DNA of 15,578 nt from Pelotomaculum sp. UBA5255 (GCA_002408725.1 DHTR01000039.1:9437-25014); one strand, 5' to 3'; positions 6,874-12,748 are shown, numbered from the stretch's first letter. Numbers and translations are program-made. The notes: a model not told the origin generated them from the sequence alone.

Positions 6874-6902
6874 ATCATAGAGAGATTACGATTCTATGTC
6901 AA
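6874..6902 (-). promoter_or_regulatory. Sigma-A-type promoter of hflX
   Basis: On the minus strand TTGACA (6902-6897), a 17-base spacer and TATGAT (6879-6874) form a near-consensus vegetative promoter. The predicted start near 6867 gives a leader of about 35 bases before the TTG start codon. No CtsR or CIRCE repeat is seen around it. Confidence 0.75.
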
Positions 6903-6920
6903 CTATCCTGCCCGAATCAA

Positions 6921-6963
6921 TTAATATTGAGAAGAGGCTCCGGCAATGTATACCGAAGCCCCT
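6921..6963 (-). terminator. Probable clpB terminator hairpin
   Basis: As minus-strand RNA, the segment 6963-6951 pairs with 6945-6933 over 13 bp, including three G-U pairs, with a 5-base loop, eight bases after the clpB stop. It is followed by a pyrimidine-rich, weak U-tract (UCUCAAUAUU). On the plus strand the same three positions would be A-C mismatches, so the structure is favoured only in the clpB transcript. Confidence 0.5.
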
Positions 6964-6970
6964 AATACCC

Positions 6971-9577
6971 CTACTGCCGGGCTGCCTCCAGCATGTTTTC
7001 AAAAACAAGGTCCTTCCCGGACGGATCTGTTTTTACCAGGATCCTGCCGCCCTGCTCACTCTTGCCCTCCAGAATATAAACGGAAAGCTGGTTTTCCAGG
7101 CGCCGCTGGATAGCCCTCTTAAGGGGCCTGGCCCCATAAACCGGATCAAACCCCTCTTCGGACAGGAGTACCCTGACTTCCGGAGCAATCTCCAGCGAAA
7201 GGCCCAGTTTAGACAGCCGCTGCCCCAGCAGTTCAAGCTGGATATCCACAATCTTGACAATCTCTCCCCTGCCCAGATTATTGAAGATAACCACCTCGTC
7301 AATGCGGTTCAAAAACTCGGGTCTGAAATTTACCTTCAGTTCATCCATCACACGCGCTTCAAGCTCCGCCCGGCTGCCGCCGGCAAGCTCGCGGAACCAG
7401 TGCCCTCCCAAGTTCGAAGTCATAATCACAACGGTGTTCCGGAAATCAACCGTTCGTCCTTGCCCGTCGGTGAGGCGGCCGTCGTCCAGCAACTGAAGCA
7501 GGATGTTAAACACGTCGGGATGTGCTTTCTCGATTTCGTCAAAAAGGATCACCGCGTAGGGGCGACGTCTGACAGCCTCGGTCAACTGTCCGCCCTCGTC
7601 GTAACCGACATAGCCCGGGGGGGCCCCGATCAGGCGGGACACGGCGTGCTTCTCCATGTACTCGCTCATGTCATAGCGGAGCATGGCCCGCTCGTCGTTA
7701 AAAAGGAGGTGGGCCAGCGCCCTGGCCAACTCGGTCTTGCCCACGCCGGTGGGACCCAGGAAAATGAACGAACCCATCGGGCGGTTGGGGTCGGACACAC
7801 CGGCCCTGGCCCGGCGAATCGCTTCCGAGACCACCTGGACAGCCCGGTCCTGGCCGACCACCCGCCCCTTGAGCTGCTCTTCCATTTTCAAGAGCTTCTG
7901 AATTTCTCCCTCCAGCATCCGGGAAACCGGAATCCCGGTCCACTTGGCGACCACCTGGGCAATATCTTCCTCATCCACTTCTTCCTTCAACATTTTATGC
8001 ACCTTTTGCAGTTCTTCCAGCTTTTCATTGTATAGATTGAGCCGCTTGCTCAACTCAGGCATGACCCCGTAACGCAGTTCCGCCGCCCTGCCCAGGTCGG
8101 CATCCCGCTCAGCCGCCTGTTCCGCCAATCTGGTTTCCTCAATTTTCCCTTTAATCTCACGAATACTCTGGATCAATTCCTTTTCTTTAGACCAGTGCCC
8201 CTTTAATTCCTCCATCTTTTCCTTGAGCAAGCGGAGTTCTTCCTCCATTTTATGGAGTCTGTCCCGGCTCCCCTGATCCTGCTCCTTGGAAAGGGCCTGC
8301 TTTTCTATCTCCAACTGCCTGATCCGGCGGTCAATCTCATCAATTTCCGTGGGCATACTGTCAATCTCAATCCGAAGCCGGGAGGCCGCCTCGTCGATCA
8401 GGTCAATGGCTTTGTCCGGTAAAAACCGGTCGGAGATATAGCGATGGGAAAGTGTCGCAGCCGCCACCAGGGCGGCGTCCTTAATCCGCACCCCGTGGTG
8501 CACCTCGTACTTCTCTTTCAGACCCCGCAAAATTGCAATTGTGTCCTCTACGGAAGGCTCGCCTACATAAACCGGCTGGAATCGGCGTTCCAGAGCGGCG
8601 TCCTTTTCAATATGTTTACGGTATTCATCCAGGGTAGTGGCGCCCACACAGTGAAGTTCACCCCTGGCCAGCGCAGGCTTGAGCATATTGGCCGCGTCGA
8701 CCGCACCTTCTGCAGCCCCCGCCCCCACTAGAGTGTGCAGTTCATCAATAAAGAGCACGATTTCTCCCTGGGCCTCGTTGATTTCTTTTAAAACCGCTTT
8801 CAGTCGGTCCTCGAACTCACCCCGGTATTTGGAACCGGCAATCAGGCCGCCAAGATCCAGGCTGAGCAGTCGCTTATTTTTTAAACTTTCCGGAATATCC
8901 CCGCTGACAATCCGCTGAGCCAGGCCTTCAGCGATGGCTGTTTTACCCACGCCAGGCTCCCCGATTAAAACCGGGTTGTTCTTGGTCCGCCTGGACAGAA
9001 CCTGCACCACCCTGCGAATCTCCTCGTCCCTGCCGATCACAGGATCCATTTTTCCCTTTTGGGCCAGATCCGTTAAATTCCTGGTAAAGCGGGTCAGGGA
9101 CTGGTACTTGTCTTCCGGGTTCTGGTCCGTAACCCGCTGGGTGCCCCGAATTTCAACAAGGGTTTTATAGATCCGATCCTGAGTTACCCCGTGTGAGCGC
9201 AGGATTTTGCCTGCTTCCCCCTCCCGCCGGGAAAGCATCCCCAGCAGCAGGTGTTCTGTGCTTAAATATTCATCCTTTAGCCTTTCGGCCTCCTTCCAGG
9301 CCAGATCAATTATTTCGGCAAGCCCTTTAGAAAGATAAACCCCCCCGGCGCCATGGACTTTTGGCAGGCGCTCCAGCGCTTCCTTCACCTGCACCTGCAA
9401 CCTGGCCGGTTCAACTTCTAGTTTTTGTAGAATCTGCCTTACGACCCCTTCTTCTTGCTGCAGCAGTCCCAGAAGAAGGTGCTCCCCCTCCATCTGCTGG
9501 TGGCTGTACCTGGACATCAGTGACTGTGCAGCCTCAAAAGCTTCCTGGGTTTTTAAGGTCATTTTATCCATTCTCAT
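6971..9577 (-). CDS. clpB: ATP-dependent disaggregase ClpB
   Basis: A full-length 868-residue Hsp100 protein. The order is: Clp-N repeat domain (about 8-147), first AAA+ domain with Walker A GEPGVGKT (206-213), Walker B IVLFIDEL (273-280), pore loop KYRG (250-253) and arginine finger RRF (331-333); a coiled-coil middle domain (about 405-530) that separates ClpB from ClpA/ClpX; second AAA+ domain with GPTGVGKT (608-615), Walker B VILFDEIEK and pore loop GYVGY (655-659); and C-terminal domain with FLNRIDE and YGARPLKR. With DnaK it extracts polypeptides from aggregates. Starts at ATG 9577 (AAGGGGG upstream) or ATG 9571 (AAGGA five bases upstream) are both possible. The upstream hsp20 gene is separated by a terminator, and I find no promoter or CtsR box in the 134-base gap. 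Confidence 0.98.
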   Translation of the reverse strand: MRMDKMTLKTQEAFEAAQSLMSRYSHQQMEGEHLLLGLLQQEEGVVRQILQKLEVEPARLQVQVKEALERLPKVHGAGGVYLSKGLAEIIDLAWKEAERLKDEYLSTEHLLLGMLSRREGEAGKILRSHGVTQDRIYKTLVEIRGTQRVTDQNPEDKYQSLTRFTRNLTDLAQKGKMDPVIGRDEEIRRVVQVLSRRTKNNPVLIGEPGVGKTAIAEGLAQRIVSGDIPESLKNKRLLSLDLGGLIAGSKYRGEFEDRLKAVLKEINEAQGEIVLFIDELHTLVGAGAAEGAVDAANMLKPALARGELHCVGATTLDEYRKHIEKDAALERRFQPVYVGEPSVEDTIAILRGLKEKYEVHHGVRIKDAALVAAATLSHRYISDRFLPDKAIDLIDEAASRLRIEIDSMPTEIDEIDRRIRQLEIEKQALSKEQDQGSRDRLHKMEEELRLLKEKMEELKGHWSKEKELIQSIREIKGKIEETRLAEQAAERDADLGRAAELRYGVMPELSKRLNLYNEKLEELQKVHKMLKEEVDEEDIAQVVAKWTGIPVSRMLEGEIQKLLKMEEQLKGRVVGQDRAVQVVSEAIRRARAGVSDPNRPMGSFIFLGPTGVGKTELARALAHLLFNDERAMLRYDMSEYMEKHAVSRLIGAPPGYVGYDEGGQLTEAVRRRPYAVILFDEIEKAHPDVFNILLQLLDDGRLTDGQGRTVDFRNTVVIMTSNLGGHWFRELAGGSRAELEARVMDELKVNFRPEFLNRIDEVVIFNNLGRGEIVKIVDIQLELLGQRLSKLGLSLEIAPEVRVLLSEEGFDPVYGARPLKRAIQRRLENQLSVYILEGKSEQGGRILVKTDPSGKDLVFENMLEAARQ

Positions 9578-9615
9578 CCTTTAAACCCCCTTCTTAAAGA
9601 CTGTGCTTGCTTTAG

Positions 9616-9641
9616 AAAAAGCGAGGGGTTATTCCCTCGCT
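9616..9641 (-). terminator. Intrinsic terminator between hsp20 and clpB
   Basis: AGCGAGGG/CCCTCGCT (9620-9627 and 9634-9641) form an 8-bp perfect stem with a 6-base loop. On the minus strand it is followed by TTTTTCTAAA. It sits 71 bases after hsp20 and only about 40 bases before the clpB start, so clpB would depend on read-through or on a promoter inside or upstream of the hairpin. Confidence 0.8.
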
Positions 9642-9711
9642 ATACTGGTGACAAAGTGTAAGTGATCGCGGTGGGCTCAATTAAATATTCAACCTGCCGG
9701 AAGAACCTGGA

Positions 9712-10161
9712 TTAACCTTCAATTTCAACGCTGAATTCTCTTTTTTCAGGCTCATCTTCCTTGGGTAGGGTGATTTCCAGCACGCCGTCCTGGTAACGGG
9801 CCTTGATTTCTCCCTGCTTTACGGGCACATCCACCGAGAAAGAACGGGCAAAAGAACCGTAACTGCGCTCAACTCTGAGATAATTTGCGCCCTCTGTTTT
9901 TTCTTCCTGTTTGCGCTCAGCCTTGATCGTCAGCATGCTGTCCGTAAAGCCTACTTTAATATCTTCCTTGTTCACTCCAGGCAGCTCCGCCTTAATCAGG
10001 ACCGCCCCGGGGGTGTCCTTGACGTCCACGGGAAAGCCGAAGCCCTGCTCAAGGGCCCTTTCGGGCGACTTCAAAAAGCGAAAGTTATCGTCAAAAATTC
10101 TGTTGATCGAACTCTGCAAGCCTGTCAGTTCGCGAAACGGGTCCCATCTTACCAAAGCCAT
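9712..10161 (-). CDS. hsp20: Small heat shock protein, Hsp20 / alpha-crystallin family
   Basis: A 149-residue ATP-independent holdase. The N-terminal arm (1-42) starts MALVRWDPFREL, a common beginning in bacterial Hsp20 proteins. The alpha-crystallin domain spans about 43-138 with FPVDVKDT, LPGVNKEDIKV, YGSFARSFSV and the signature GVLEITLPK (126-134). A short C-terminal tail carries a VEI version of the I-x-I anchor (145-147). The ATG at 10161 follows GGAGGT with eight bases between. Such proteins form oligomers that hold unfolded clients for DnaK/ClpB, and clpB is the next gene on the same strand. A consensus promoter with a CtsR-like direct repeat over the predicted start point precedes it, so heat-inducible repression control is likely. 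Confidence 0.96.
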   Translation of the reverse strand: MALVRWDPFRELTGLQSSINRIFDDNFRFLKSPERALEQGFGFPVDVKDTPGAVLIKAELPGVNKEDIKVGFTDSMLTIKAERKQEEKTEGANYLRVERSYGSFARSFSVDVPVKQGEIKARYQDGVLEITLPKEDEPEKREFSVEIEG

Positions 10162-10226
10162 TCAAATGCACCTCCGTAATTGTTTTAATTAATTTGAACT
10201 CCCGGCCTGTTGTCCTTGAGTTTGAT

Positions 10227-10243
10227 ATTGACTATCCTTGACC
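10227..10243 (-). promoter_or_regulatory. CtsR-like operator over the hsp20 start point
   Basis: On the minus strand the sequence reads GGTCAAG-GAT-AGTCAAT. The CtsR operator consensus known from Bacillus is a heptad direct repeat, (A/G)GTCAAA-NAN-(A/G)GTCAAA. Here both heptads match at six of seven positions and the spacer fits NAN. It begins two bases downstream of the -10 box, overlapping the predicted +1, an ideal place for a repressor. The assignment is by motif only. Confidence 0.65.
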
Positions 10244-10245
10244 TT

Positions 10246-10274
10246 AGTATAAAACAACGTTGTCGAGCTGTCAA
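10246..10274 (-). promoter_or_regulatory. Sigma-A-type promoter of hsp20
   Basis: On the minus strand TTGACA (10274-10269), a 17-base spacer and TATACT (10251-10246) form a near-consensus promoter. The spacer contains the perfect 10-bp palindrome ACAACGTTGT (10254-10263). The transcript would start around 10239 with a leader of about 78 bases. Confidence 0.8.
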
Positions 10275-10369
10275 GGTATCTGCTTAATTTTTAATATAAT
10301 TTTTTCCCTATTGCCCAAGATTTAAACTTATTTAAAATCGTTTGTCGGTGAAGGTTCCCGGCGCATTCT

Positions 10370-10398
10370 TTCCTGTTCCAGTCACAATGTGGTATAAT
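10370..10398 (+). promoter_or_regulatory. Extended -10 promoter for the 33-residue membrane protein
   Basis: TGG-TATAAT at 10390-10398 is a consensus extended -10 element (TGnTATAAT). The -35 region TTCCTG (10370-10375), 17 bases upstream, is weak, as is common with extended -10 promoters. It lies about 33 bases before the TTG start of the small gene. Confidence 0.55.
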
Positions 10399-10430
10399 TT
10401 TGAAAAACTACCGGGAAGGGTGGATCTTAA

Positions 10431-10532
10431 TTGCCTCTGCTGATAGGAACCATTCTGATTTTAGGCTTTTTAATCGGGGTGGCAACTGTCCTTTATATTC
10501 AGGGCAGGCCTCCCCGTGGGAAAAGACCGTAA
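10431..10532 (+). CDS. Small single-span membrane protein (33 aa)
   Basis: TTG at 10431 follows GGGTGG with about seven bases between, and the frame ends with TAA at 10530-10532. The predicted product is a hydrophobic helix of about 20 residues (PLLIGTILILGFLIG followed by VATVLYI) and a short basic tail, QGRPPRGKRP. This is the architecture of small inserted membrane proteins with a cytoplasmic positive tail. A longer overlapping frame (10400-10687) runs through the downstream stem-loop and the acuB promoter and has unnatural composition, so I prefer the short one. An extended -10 promoter stands upstream and a 14-bp perfect stem-loop begins four bases after the stop. I do not recognise a family; function is unknown. 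Confidence 0.55.
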   Translation: MPLLIGTILILGFLIGVATVLYIQGRPPRGKRP

Positions 10533-10535
10533 ATC

Positions 10536-10571
10536 CAAGACAAGGACCTCACCTGGCAGGTCCTTGTCTTG
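10536..10571 (+). terminator. 14-bp perfect stem-loop after the small membrane gene
   Basis: CAAGACAAGGACCT (10536-10549) and AGGTCCTTGTCTTG (10558-10571) are perfect inverted copies around an 8-base loop. No U-tract follows (CGCTGCG), so termination may be inefficient or the structure may serve as an RNA stabiliser. Its place between the small gene and the acuB promoter suggests a transcription boundary. Confidence 0.5.
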
Positions 10572-10630
10572 CGCTGCGATTGCAACAATATGCAGATCGT
10601 AAAGAAATGAAGCAATCCTTTACAATTTTC

Positions 10631-10659
10631 TTGCACTGGGAGAAACTATGCAATACAAT
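10631..10659 (+). promoter_or_regulatory. Sigma-A-type promoter of the acuB-like gene
   Basis: TTGCAC (10631-10636), a 17-base spacer and TACAAT (10654-10659) are close to consensus. The predicted start near 10666 leaves a leader of about 20 bases carrying the AAGGGGGGA ribosome binding site. Confidence 0.7.
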
Positions 10660-10686
10660 GTTGGAAAATGAAGGGGGGATATTTTA

Positions 10687-11319
10687 ATGTTCGTTTGTAA
10701 TTATATGTCCAGACAGCCCATGACAACTAGTAAAAAAATGCCTGTACTGGAAGCTTTAAATACTATGAAAAAGAACCGGATCCGCCAATTACCGGTTGTA
10801 TTGGAAGGACAGCTTATTGGTCTTGTTACGGAAAGGGATCTGCTTACCGTTTCCCCATCACCGGCATCCTCTCTCAGTGTTTTTGAATTGAACTATCTCC
10901 TGTCAAAGATGACCGTTGGGGAAGTTATGGTTAAAAACCCCCTTACAGTTTCGCCACGCACAACCATTGAGGAGGCCGCACTGCTTTTGAGGGAAAACAA
11001 AATTGGGAGCTTACCTGTTCTTGACAAAGATGAGTTGGTGGGCATTATCACGGCAACTGATATCTTTGATGCCCTGGTTAATTTTTTTGGGTACGGAATA
11101 GAGGGTACCCGCCTGGTTATTGAAACAAAGGACCGGGTAGGCTTGATTGCCGATATCACCCAGGTTATTAAGGAGTTTGGGATTGATCTCAAGGCTATCA
11201 TCTGCGTAGACAAAGAAGATGAAATTACCGAGGTCGTACTTCGTATCGGCACTGATGACCCGGGTCCGCTGGTGACCGCGCTGGGAAAAAGCGGCTTTAG
11301 AGTCACGTATATTAACTGA
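10687..11319 (+). CDS. acuB: AcuB-like CBS-CBS-ACT regulatory protein
   Basis: A 210-residue protein beginning at ATG 10687, seven bases after GGGGGGA. It has two CBS domains, about 6-55 (MSRQPMTTSKKMPVLEAL to GLVTERDLL) and about 76-130 (VGEVMVKNPLTVSP to GIITATDIFDAL), which pair to bind adenine nucleotides. These are followed by an ACT domain at about 140-207 (RLVIETKDRVGLIADITQVI). This CBS-CBS-ACT order and the length match AcuB, encoded next to acsA in Bacillus subtilis in the acuABC operon, where AcuA/AcuC control acetyl-CoA synthetase by lysine acetylation. Here acs lies about 1.6 kb downstream, but no AcuA acetyltransferase or AcuC deacetylase is present in the window. Sensing of the cell's adenylate state is inferred. 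An unrelated CBS-ACT regulator remains possible. Confidence 0.82.
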   Translation: MFVCNYMSRQPMTTSKKMPVLEALNTMKKNRIRQLPVVLEGQLIGLVTERDLLTVSPSPASSLSVFELNYLLSKMTVGEVMVKNPLTVSPRTTIEEAALLLRENKIGSLPVLDKDELVGIITATDIFDALVNFFGYGIEGTRLVIETKDRVGLIADITQVIKEFGIDLKAIICVDKEDEITEVVLRIGTDDPGPLVTALGKSGFRVTYIN

Positions 11320-11387
11320 TAAAGCGCCAAAAAACAACCCCAGAGTAACTGAAACATTATAACAATGGGTAAAAAATAAATGTAGTT

Positions 11388-11430
11388 AAAACAGGTTTCC
11401 TCTCTTGAGTGAAACCTGCTTGTTTTGTTG
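11388..11430. terminator. Bidirectional terminator between acuB and the AMP-binding C-domain gene
   Basis: CAGGTTTC (11392-11399) and GAAACCTG (11411-11418) form an 8-bp perfect stem with an 11-base loop. On the plus strand CTTGTTTTGTTG follows; on the minus strand TTTTAAC follows directly. It lies between the two convergent genes and fits as a shared terminator. Confidence 0.65.
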
Positions 11431-11478
11431 CTACTGAGCCCGAAGCATTCTTGCTTCCTGTCGATCAAAAGGCCTCAA

Positions 11479-11787
11479 CTATCCTTCCTTAACAACTGCC
11501 TTCAATAACATCCGGATGTAAAGCTTACCTGTATCGCTCCTTGGCAGACTATCCCTGTATTCGATAAAACCATTCAGATTCAGACTCTTTAATTTTTTCA
11601 AAAAAAATGCCTCCAAACGGTCAGGGTCAAAAACTCCCGGCCGGGGTATGACATAGGCGCATACTTCACCTCCCACAACCAGGCCTGGGATCACGGCTAC
11701 ATCTTCTACGGCCGGATTTGTCAGTAAGTAATCTTCCAGTTCCCGGTAGTTAAAAATAGCCCCTTCAGGGTGCCCTCTTTTTTTCAT
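11479..11787 (-). CDS. Stand-alone AMP-binding enzyme C-terminal domain protein (102 aa)
   Basis: The product resembles only the small C-terminal lid domain of acyl/aryl-CoA synthetases. It shows YRELEDYLLTNPAVEDVAVIPG (compare the usual xxEVExxLxxHPAVxxAAVxG), ECVAYV-type strand EVCAYVIP, and the A10-like ending EYRDSLPRSDTGKLYIRML with Lys88 at the place of the adenylation lysine. The A8 hinge (GRxDD) and the whole N-terminal AMP-binding domain are absent. It has its own ATG at 11787 with AGAGAGG nine bases upstream, and the 200 bases upstream are AT-rich noncoding sequence with no trace of a decayed N-domain. It is therefore a free domain gene rather than an obvious pseudogene. It may act as a partner or competitor of a full-length synthetase, or as a substrate for lysine acetylation; all of this is inference. 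Confidence 0.75.
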   Translation of the reverse strand: MKKRGHPEGAIFNYRELEDYLLTNPAVEDVAVIPGLVVGGEVCAYVIPRPGVFDPDRLEAFFLKKLKSLNLNGFIEYRDSLPRSDTGKLYIRMLLKAVVKEG

Positions 11788-11833
11788 CGTTCTTAGCCTC
11801 TCTTGTCTTATTTCGAAAAATCAGTTTATCCAA

Positions 11834-11863
11834 TATATTCTGATTATTTATATTCTGACTATT
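11834..11863. repeat. Two-copy 15-bp tandem repeat
   Basis: TATATTCTGATTATT (11834-11848) is followed directly by TATATTCTGACTATT (11849-11863), with one difference. It lies 47 bases upstream of the C-domain gene start and in the shared divergent region with the spore coat genes. A direct-repeat operator is possible. Confidence 0.5.
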
Positions 11864-11919
11864 CACTAAAAATCCTTTTAGCTTTTGCAAAAAATTTTAT
11901 ACAATTTTTTTAACTAGCT

Positions 11920-11948
11920 ATAACTTTTTTGAATTATTTTCATAGCTT
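11920..11948 (+). promoter_or_regulatory. Candidate sporulation sigma-E/sigma-K promoter for the coat genes
   Basis: CATAGCTT at 11941-11948 resembles the -10 element of mother-cell sigma factors (CATAnnnT). ATA at 11920-11922 lies 18 bases upstream as for sigma-E, and AC at 11923-11924 lies 16 bases upstream as for sigma-K. Mother-cell control is expected for coat genes, which supports this reading, but the region is AT-rich and chance matches are easy. Confidence 0.4.
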
Positions 11949-11989
11949 TGTGCCAAACTATGTTAAAGCATAAAGGAGGTGGATTGAGA

Positions 11990-12208
11990 ATGCAGCTTAC
12001 AGAAATGGAACTCTTTCACATCCAGGAACAGTTAAGGTCAGAAGCGCTGGCCATTGCCAAGTGCATGACCTCTGCCCGACAGTCAACCGACCCCAGGCTT
12101 CAGCAAATGTATTCAAGGGTAGCGGACAGGCATCGAAGCCATTATGAAACAATTTTAAGAAACGTACAGAATGTTGCACCACAGGGGCAATTCCAGACGC
12201 AATATTAA
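11990..12208 (+). CDS. Small CotF-related spore coat protein (72 aa)
   Basis: It starts at ATG 11990 with AAGGAGGTGG nine bases upstream; an in-frame ATG at 11948 lacks such a site. The 72-residue product begins MQLTEMELFHIQEQLRSEAL and is helical throughout, with a conserved-looking second helix (LQQMYSRVADRHRSHYETILRNV), ending in a Gln-rich tail. This is the short partner commonly found directly before a CotF-family gene in spore-forming Clostridia and bacilli, and resembles the ferritin-like helical half of CotF proteins. The next gene begins 12 bases after its stop, so they form an operon. The cellular role is structural, on or near the spore coat, by family association. Which layer it occupies cannot be told. 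Confidence 0.78.
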   Translation: MQLTEMELFHIQEQLRSEALAIAKCMTSARQSTDPRLQQMYSRVADRHRSHYETILRNVQNVAPQGQFQTQY

Positions 12209-12220
12209 GGAGGTGAGAAC

Positions 12221-12658
12221 ATGCTTGACGAAAAAGAGCGACTAACAGATTCACTGATCACTCAAAAATACATTGCACACGGCTATAATACCGCAGCCAC
12301 TGAGGCGGCCAACTCCCAGCTTATGGACACATTTATGAATATCCTGAGGGACGAGCAACAAATTCACAAGGAAATTTTCAATGAAATGAAGAGTCGCGGC
12401 TGGTACCAGCCAAAAGAAGCCAACATGAACGACATCCGCCAGAATTTTAGCAAATGGAGCCAGGAATTACAGCGGGTGCAGAGCAGCGCCCTGCAAGCAG
12501 GCGCTAAACAGGCCGGCACACAGCAGATTGGCGTGCAGCAGACCGGCTACCAGACAGGCATCCCGCAGTACGGCTTTCAGGCCGGGATAGGGATGCCGCA
12601 AACAAATGAAATGCAGCAGCAGAACATGTACCGCTCCCCTCAAAACCCGATGATCTAA
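12221..12658 (+). CDS. CotF-family spore coat protein
   Basis: A 145-residue protein starting at ATG 12221 behind TAAGGAGGTGAG. Residues 5-65 hold the CotF core: LTDSLITQKYIAHGYNTAAT, EAANSQLMDTFMNILRDEQQ and IHKEIFNEMKSRGWYQP, the last a signature of the family. From residue 90 on, the chain becomes low-complexity, rich in Gln, Gly and Tyr with a loose five-residue rhythm (AGAKQ, AGTQQ, IGVQQ, TGYQT), ending MYRSPQNPMI. Such tails are typical of coat proteins that become cross-linked or form insoluble assemblies. It is the second gene of a two-gene coat operon, followed by a strong terminator. Confidence 0.92.
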   Translation: MLDEKERLTDSLITQKYIAHGYNTAATEAANSQLMDTFMNILRDEQQIHKEIFNEMKSRGWYQPKEANMNDIRQNFSKWSQELQRVQSSALQAGAKQAGTQQIGVQQTGYQTGIPQYGFQAGIGMPQTNEMQQQNMYRSPQNPMI

Positions 12659-12674
12659 ACAAGCTAATGATATT

Positions 12675-12698
12675 CCCCCTCTTTCGGGGGTTTTCTTT
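12675..12698 (+). terminator. Intrinsic terminator of the coat operon
   Basis: CCCCC (12675-12679) and GGGGG (12686-12690) form the stem around a 6-base loop, followed by TTTTCTTT. It begins 16 bases after the cotF-type stop codon. Confidence 0.85.
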
Positions 12699-12748
12699 AT
12701 CCTCCGCCATCCCGGTTGTTTGTAGACATAACCGTTCAGCTGTCGATA

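Noticed and set aside
6896..8035. 379-residue open frame on the plus strand opposite clpB
   Set aside because: It lies wholly antisense to a perfectly conserved clpB, has a composition rich in His, Gln and Pro typical of shadow frames, and lacks a ribosome binding site.
9578..10430. CIRCE (HrcA) element near hsp20 or clpB
   Set aside because: No TTAGCACTC-N9-GAGTGCTAA or close variant is present on either strand; only the CtsR-like repeat fits.
10400..10687. 95-residue plus-strand frame upstream of acuB
   Set aside because: It crosses the 14-bp stem-loop and the acuB promoter and overlaps the better-supported 33-residue membrane protein frame; composition is not protein-like.
12200..12660. 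DNA repeat array or CRISPR-like pattern in the Gln-rich end of the cotF-type gene
   Set aside because: The periodicity is degenerate at DNA level and explained by low-complexity protein repeats; there are no uniform repeats and spacers.
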